NCBI RefSeq assembly: GCF_009498275.1
Contig: NZ_CP045643.1
Coordinates: 2,356,001-2,420,000 of the forward strand
Source of the DNA: Streptomyces fagopyri
GTDB taxonomy: Bacteria; Actinomycetota; Actinomycetes; Streptomycetales; Streptomycetaceae
Direction: 5' to 3'
DNA length: 64,000 bases
The position numbers and the translations under genes were made by a program. This document shows, in pieces, positions 61,101-64,000 of the stretch (position 1 is the first letter of the stretch; the number at the start of each line of letters is the position of its first letter). The notes beneath the pieces are model-generated. The model saw only the letters and a program-made list of their open reading frames with translations. It was not told the DNA's origin and did no database searches.

Positions 61101-62416
61101 AGGCGCTGACCGCGCGGCTGACCGCGCACGGCGCCCACGCGGTGACCACCGAAGAGCCCCCAGCCGATGAGGAGTTCGACGGTCTCCTCCACCTCGTCGC
61201 CCCGGACTTCCCGCCCGCCCTGCCGGACGTCTACCCCGCGTACCGGCAGGCGCTCGCCGGCGGCCCGCGCTGGGTCCTGGCCTCCGGTGCCGCGCCGGGG
61301 CTGCGCGGCTTCTTCCGCTCCATCGCCCGCGAGTACCCCGACACCGTGGCACGGGTCGTCGAGCACACCCCCGGTACCGGGCCCGAGGACCTCGCCGCCG
61401 ATCTCGTCGCCGAACTCACCGCCCCCGACCGCGAACCGGTCGTGCTGCGCACACCCGGAACCCGGCGCGGACTGCGTATGACCGAGGAGGGCCTCGGCCT
61501 GCTCGGGAGCACGGGCGCGGGCCCGGCCGGGGACGGTGCGGCCGAGGCCGCCGCGCTCGGCCTGGACACCACGTCGGTCGTCCTGCTGGTGGGCGGCGCC
61601 CGGGGCATCACCGCCAGGTTCGCCGCGACCCTGGCCGCCGCGAGCCGCTGCCGGATCGAGCTGTTCGGCCGCACCGCCCTGACCGAGGACGAGGAGGACC
61701 CCGCGGTCGCCGCCGCGCACAGCACGGGCGACCTGCGCTCCGCGCTGATCGCGGGTGGTCTGCGCGTCCCCGCCGAGATCGAGCGGGCGATCGGCCGGAT
61801 CCAGGCGGAACGCGAGGTCCGCTCCACCCTGCGCACGCTGACAGCGCTCGGCTCGGAGGTGCGCTACCGCGCCGTGGACGCGCTGGACGGCGACGCCGTG
61901 CGCCGGGCGGTGAAGGAGATCCACGCCGAACACGGCCGACTCGACGGTGTCGTGTACGCGGCCGGTGTGATCGAGGACAAGCTGATCGCGGAGAAGAGCC
62001 CGGCGTCCTACGACCGGGTGTTCCGTACGAAGGTCGACGGCGCGCACGAACTGCTGGACGCGATCGGCGAGTTGCCCGACGGTCCGCGGTTCGCCGTGCT
62101 GTTCGGCAGCATCGCGGCGACCCTCGGCAACCGGGGTCAGAGCGACTACGCCGCCGCCAACGACGCCCTGGAGTCCCTCGGCGCCCGCTGGGCGGCGTCC
62201 CGCACGGGCCGCCGGGGGCTGACCGTCCACTGGGGCCCCTGGGCTCCGACCGGCGACGGCCACCACGGGATGGTCACCCCCGAGCTGATGCGGCACTACG
62301 CGGGGCGGGGCGTCCACCTCATCGACCCCGAGGAGGGCGCAGCCTGCCTGCTGCGCGAGCTGGCGTGGGGCCCCGCGGCCGACACCGCCGTCGTCTACAC
62401 CGCCTCGGGCTGGTGA
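55193..62416 (+). CDS. PUFA-synthase-like type I synthase (NMO/ER-like region-KS-AT-ACP-ACP-KR)
   Basis: 2407 residues. Residues 1-560 carry two nitronate-monooxygenase-like (FMN-barrel, PfaD/enoyl-reductase type) regions, with ARGHEAGG near residue 134 and GAECGGHVGPRN near 420. KS from ~650: Cys841 in VDAACASSLT, His976 in EAHGTGT, His1016 in IGHTKCAAG. AT from ~1259: Ser1350 in GHSYGE, His1458 in AFHSPL. Two ACPs with PUFA-type motif DLSVDSIKRAEI (Ser1760, Ser1864), almost identical in DNA. KR from ~2126: LLVGGARGIT, Ser2306, Tyr2319. No DH domain. Codon 119 (55547-55549) is TTA, suggesting bldA control. GTG start with GGAG upstream. It overlaps the next KS gene (GTGA). The product is likely a modified long-chain lipid; this is inferred from the family. 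Confidence 0.93.
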   Translation: MPVPNIDTSGPLAVDDIVIAVNPFAVPSARVTAAAVRAGGLGVLDLTSGGRRAAGELALAGEWSPAGFGVRLRDNDAFPARELPAGAHTVLLTDDASCTPADFPGRRTLVEVTGHEQALRAAAAGAHGLIARGHEAGGPVGELSTFVLVQQLLADETFDLPVWAWGGAGPHTAAAVVAGGGAGVVLDTQLALLSEAEAELPAGTRALLAGLDGSETTLEAGRRVVRRRGAPDGAPAPEIGQDGFLAVRFQERWGTVRAAVRGVRDTVLEALKDAGPALGAGSAGSRALGTELPVAQGPMTRVSDQAAFAAEVAAHGALPFVALALSGAGQTRAVLERTRDALGNAAWGVGVLGFADEEIKAAQLAVVREIRPSHAIIAGGRPAQAAVLEEAGISTFLHVPSPGLLKQFLEAGARKFVFEGAECGGHVGPRNSFPLWEAQLGVLGDFLASARNGTAAELQLLFAGGVHDERSAAMVTALAAPLSTRGAAVGVLMGTAYLFTEEAVGAGAVLPLFQRQVIAAERTDLLETAPGHATRCVRSPFTDEFAAVKEDLAARAVPGREAWEQLERLNVGRLRLASKGIERAGGALREVGEERQLAEGMFMAGEVAVLRSAVTTVAALHASVTTGAAAFLADRRTALGLAEPATAPSPEPLDIAVVGMACMFPGAPDLATFWANVLAGEDAVTEVPATRWDAGLYHAADGSGTGERTPSRWGGFLPEIPFEPLRYGIPPASLPAIEPVQLLALDAARRALEDAGYGSRPFDRSRASVVFGAEAGSDLSNAMTLRSVLPSYLGALPPALDAQLPRLTEDSFPGVLANVIAGRIANRLDLGGANYTVDAACASSLTAVDVACKELTGGTSDLVLCGGADLHNGINDYLLFASAHALSPSGRSAPFDSAADGIALGEGVGCVVLKRLADAERDGDRVYAVIKGVGSASDGRALGLTAPRPEGQYNALTRAYRNAGVSPAEVGLVEAHGTGTVVGDRTELGALTRVFEEAGAEPGSCALGSVKSQIGHTKCAAGLAGLIKTSLALHTGVRPPTLHLTEPNPAWDAGSSPFAFHTEARPWATAPAERVAGVSAFGFGGTNFHVVLRAHEDGPPPASAAQQWPAELFTFRGADRASAERAAAELLTLVEADPGPYEPWRLRDFALAASRRAEAAAPRGLPVHIALVAASTDELRDLLGRAAAGEHAPAGGLFTADPEEDRAAADPGNRPSFSAAEAGRPSGAPDAAGAPPATMDRSGPADGAPGPVPGAAAVAVLFPGQGSQRPGMFAELFVTFPELQRHLRLDETTARVLFPPAPFDEASRKEQRERITDTTLAQPALGLTSLAAFQLLGRAGIRPAMAAGHSYGELAALAAAGVLTPGALLRASRDRAAAILGATGGGDPGTMAAVTASEPEVATALAEAGLDGSVVTANRNSPRQTVISGPTEDVLGAVERLRARGLSAQRIPVACAFHSPLVAAAGERFAESLAEVPLREPDFPVWSNRTAERYPLSPGAVRAELAAQIGAPVRFADQIEAMYEAGARVFVEAGPGSVLTRLVGAVLGDRPHRTVALEDGHRTGLTGFLAALARLAVAGVDVRTGWLFQDRDARDATRATRHRRAAWTVDGHLLRTADGVIPTAALHPAERVPEALMTSGDTSHGPASPTGSEALISEFLRTSREMIAAQRDVMLGYLGADPGVRPPSPVAYAGASAPVTYADVPVTVTALPAVTVPPRAEAAGGSVLSVVLEVIGERTGYPVDMIEPDLDLEADLSVDSIKRAEIAGELATRLGLTTAGDTDTGIEELAKARTAAAITALVEQASATRTAGPARTSADAAVDTTPTPETVLALVLEVIGERTGYPVDMIEPDLDLEADLSVDSIKRAEIAGELATRLGLTTTGDTDTGIEELAKARTAAAITALLAGGLGEAAGTGATDSGPAPAEPVVVAPRRLVMREFDLAPAQPDTTTDQLVGRRFLLLGRGPVAEALTARLTAHGAHAVTTEEPPADEEFDGLLHLVAPDFPPALPDVYPAYRQALAGGPRWVLASGAAPGLRGFFRSIAREYPDTVARVVEHTPGTGPEDLAADLVAELTAPDREPVVLRTPGTRRGLRMTEEGLGLLGSTGAGPAGDGAAEAAALGLDTTSVVLLVGGARGITARFAATLAAASRCRIELFGRTALTEDEEDPAVAAAHSTGDLRSALIAGGLRVPAEIERAIGRIQAEREVRSTLRTLTALGSEVRYRAVDALDGDAVRRAVKEIHAEHGRLDGVVYAAGVIEDKLIAEKSPASYDRVFRTKVDGAHELLDAIGELPDGPRFAVLFGSIAATLGNRGQSDYAAANDALESLGARWAASRTGRRGLTVHWGPWAPTGDGHHGMVTPELMRHYAGRGVHLIDPEEGAACLLRELAWGPAADTAVVYTASGW
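60395..60906 (+). repeat. Near-identical 200-bp direct repeat (duplicated ACP)
   Basis: The 200-bp copies 60395-60594 and 60707-60906 differ at only three positions by my reading, two of them silent. Each encodes an ACP with its phosphopantetheine serine, and the offset is exactly 312 bp (104 codons). The flanking linkers are unlike. This is a recent in-frame duplication or ongoing gene conversion. Confidence 0.9.
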
Positions 62417-64000
62417 CCGGCGTGCCCGACACGCGCGCCGAGCCCGTCGCCATCGTCGGCATGGCGGTCCTCTTCCCCGGCGCCCCCGACCTCGCCGCGT
62501 ACTGGCACAACCTCGTCTCCGGCGTCGACGCGATCACCGACGTACCCCCGGGGCGCTGGGACGCCGACGAGTACTACGCGCCCGGCGCGGAACCCCGCGC
62601 GGACCGCGTCTACTGCCGACGCGGCGGCTTCGTGGACGAACTGGCGGAGCTGGACGTCACCGAGTTCGGGATCATGCCGGCCGCGGTCCCCGCCACCGAG
62701 CCCGACCAGCTCATCGCGCTGCGGGTGGCCGCGCAGGCGCTCGCCGACGCGGGCGGCGCGGACCGGCTGCCCGCCGACCGGCACCGGGTCGGCGTGGTGC
62801 TCGGCCGCGGCGGCTACCTCACCCCCGGTCTGGTCCGGCTCGACCAGCGGGTACGGACCGCCGGCCAGCTGGTACGGACCCTGGGCGAGCTGCTGCCCGA
62901 TCTCGACAGCGCCCAACTGGAGTCGGTTCGGGCGGCGTTCACCGACCGGCTCGGTCCGGAGGCACCGGAATCGTCCATCGGGCTGGTGCCCAACCTCGCC
63001 GCGTCCAGGCTGGCAGGCCGGCTCGACCTGCGTGGTCCCGCCTACACCGTGGACGCGGCCTGCGCGTCCTCGCTCATCGCCGTCGACCACGCGGTGCGTG
63101 AACTCGGCAGCGGACGCTGCGACGTGATGCTGGCCGGCGGGGTGCACCACTGCCACGACATCACCTTCTGGAGCGTCTTCAGCCAGCTCGGCGCGCTCTC
63201 GCCCAGCGAGCGCATCCGGCCCTTCCACAAGGACGCGGACGGGGTGCTGATCGGGGAGGGCACCGGGGTGGTCGTCCTCAAGCGGCTCGCCGACGCCGAG
63301 CGGGACGGCGACCGGGTCTACGCGGTGATCACCGGCACCGGCGTCGCCTCCGACGGACGGACCACCAGCCTGATGGCGCCCGACTCGGGCGGTCAGGTGC
63401 GCGCGGTCCGCCAGGCCTGGCAGGCCGCCGGGCTCGACCCGGCGGCACCCGGCTCGATCGGCCTCCTGGAGGCACACGGCACGGCCACCCCGGCCGGCGA
63501 CGGCACCGAACTCGCCACCCTCGCCGAGGTGTTCGGACCGCCGGCGGACGAGTGGCCCGACAGGCGGCCGGCCGGTGAGGGGTCCGGACCGGGAGCAGCC
63601 GGTGAGGGGCCCGGCCCGGCACCGGCCGGTGCCGGGCCACGCCACGCGGGGACCTCCGGCGGCCGGTCCGCCGGCCCCCCGGATGACCGGCGCGGCGGTA
63701 CGTCCGGGGGGCCGCCCGGCGGTACGCCCACCCGTAGCCCCGCCGTCATCGGCTCGGTGAAGTCGATGATCGGGCACACCATGCCCGCCGCGGGCATCGC
63801 CGGACTGATCAAGGCCGCGCTCGCCGTCCACCACGGGGTGCTGCCGCCGACCCTGCACTGCGACGAACCGCATCCGGCCCTGGCCCGCACGCGGTTCGCC
63901 CCCATCGGCACCGCCCGTCCCTGGCACACCGACGACCGGCAGCCGGTGCGCCGGGCCGCCGTCAACGCCTTCGGCTTCGGCGGCATCAACGCGCACGTGG
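62413..64000 (+). CDS. Second PUFA-type ketosynthase gene (PfaC-like, 5' part)
   Basis: The frame is open from the GTG at 62413, which overlaps the previous stop, to the window edge (529 codons). The visible domain is a beta-ketoacyl synthase: VAIVGMAVLFPGAPDLAAYW near the start, Cys217 in VDAACASSLI, His355 in EAHGTATPAG, His455 in KSMIGHTMPAAG, and AFGFGGINAHV at the edge. An Ala/Gly/Pro/Arg-rich loop of about 60 residues is inserted between the two histidines. In Pfa-type systems such a gene would continue with a chain-length factor and dehydratase domains, which the preceding protein lacks. Translation is coupled to the first synthase. Confidence 0.88.
   Translation, partial: MTGVPDTRAEPVAIVGMAVLFPGAPDLAAYWHNLVSGVDAITDVPPGRWDADEYYAPGAEPRADRVYCRRGGFVDELAELDVTEFGIMPAAVPATEPDQLIALRVAAQALADAGGADRLPADRHRVGVVLGRGGYLTPGLVRLDQRVRTAGQLVRTLGELLPDLDSAQLESVRAAFTDRLGPEAPESSIGLVPNLAASRLAGRLDLRGPAYTVDAACASSLIAVDHAVRELGSGRCDVMLAGGVHHCHDITFWSVFSQLGALSPSERIRPFHKDADGVLIGEGTGVVVLKRLADAERDGDRVYAVITGTGVASDGRTTSLMAPDSGGQVRAVRQAWQAAGLDPAAPGSIGLLEAHGTATPAGDGTELATLAEVFGPPADEWPDRRPAGEGSGPGAAGEGPGPAPAGAGPRHAGTSGGRSAGPPDDRRGGTSGGPPGGTPTRSPAVIGSVKSMIGHTMPAAGIAGLIKAALAVHHGVLPPTLHCDEPHPALARTRFAPIGTARPWHTDDRQPVRRAAVNAFGFGGINAHV

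Overview
The window reads as chromosomal DNA of a Streptomyces or close relative. It has very high GC with strongly GC3-biased codons, frequent GTG starts and ATGA/GTGA gene overlaps. It carries a helix-turn-helix/DUF397 gene pair, a LAL-type LuxR regulator, a GH46 chitosanase, a secreted trypsin-like protease, and rare TTA (bldA-type) codons in two specialised-metabolism genes. No rRNA, tRNA, CRISPR array, prophage or insertion sequence was recognised.

Layout. (1) 0-3 kb: tail of a probable nucleotidyltransferase, malate synthase (aceB), and a convergent SelT/W/H-like protein with a HipA-like kinase. (2) 3.3-10 kb: a cytochrome P450 with a TTA codon, a divergent pair of IucA/IucC siderophore synthetases with no other siderophore genes beside it, and two translationally coupled membrane-anchored secreted proteins, the first with a von Willebrand A domain. 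(3) 10.4-16.3 kb: HxlR regulator, alanine-type aminotransferase, helix-turn-helix/DUF397 module with the stump of its ATP-binding partner, phosphoglycerate-mutase-like phosphatase, chitosanase. (4) 16.4-28 kb: purine/ureide catabolism. This holds a purine permease, an 8-oxoguanine deaminase-like enzyme, the complete urate-to-allantoin set (uricase, HIU hydrolase, OHCU decarboxylase), and the glyoxylate salvage genes hydroxypyruvate isomerase, tartronate semialdehyde reductase and glyoxylate carboligase. (5) 28-41 kb: an Mrr-fold protein lacking its catalytic residues, two acyl-CoA synthetases with a divergent GAF-LuxR regulator, the LAL regulator, trypsin, an AlkZ-like winged-helix protein and a CorA transporter. 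(6) 41-47 kb: a small island of P450, FAD monooxygenase, ACMSD-like amidohydrolase and an AraC regulator with less GC-biased codons. (7) 46.9-54 kb: acetyltransferase, membrane Ser/Thr kinase, hydrolase, and an ArsR regulator between two His-rich cation diffusion facilitators. (8) 55-64 kb: a PUFA-synthase-like type I synthase (two nitronate-monooxygenase-like regions, KS, AT, two ACPs, KR) overlapping a second ketosynthase gene that runs off the window.

How parts work together. Xanthine/urate uptake and oxidation yield allantoin and finally glyoxylate. Malate synthase sends glyoxylate to malate. Gcl plus GlxR, with Hyi at the side, send it to glycerate. The promoters of all three glyoxylate-consuming units (aceB, hyi-glxR, gcl) carry a perfect TTCC-N7-GGAA site paired with a weaker copy exactly 21 bp away. 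This visible shared operator ties genes 28 kb apart into one regulon, probably that of an AllR-like IclR repressor encoded outside the window.

The least described system is the synthase at 55-64 kb. It has an enoyl-reductase-like region fused at its N-terminus, a recently duplicated ACP, a TTA codon, and a second ketosynthase with an extra ~60-residue low-complexity loop between its two active-site histidines.
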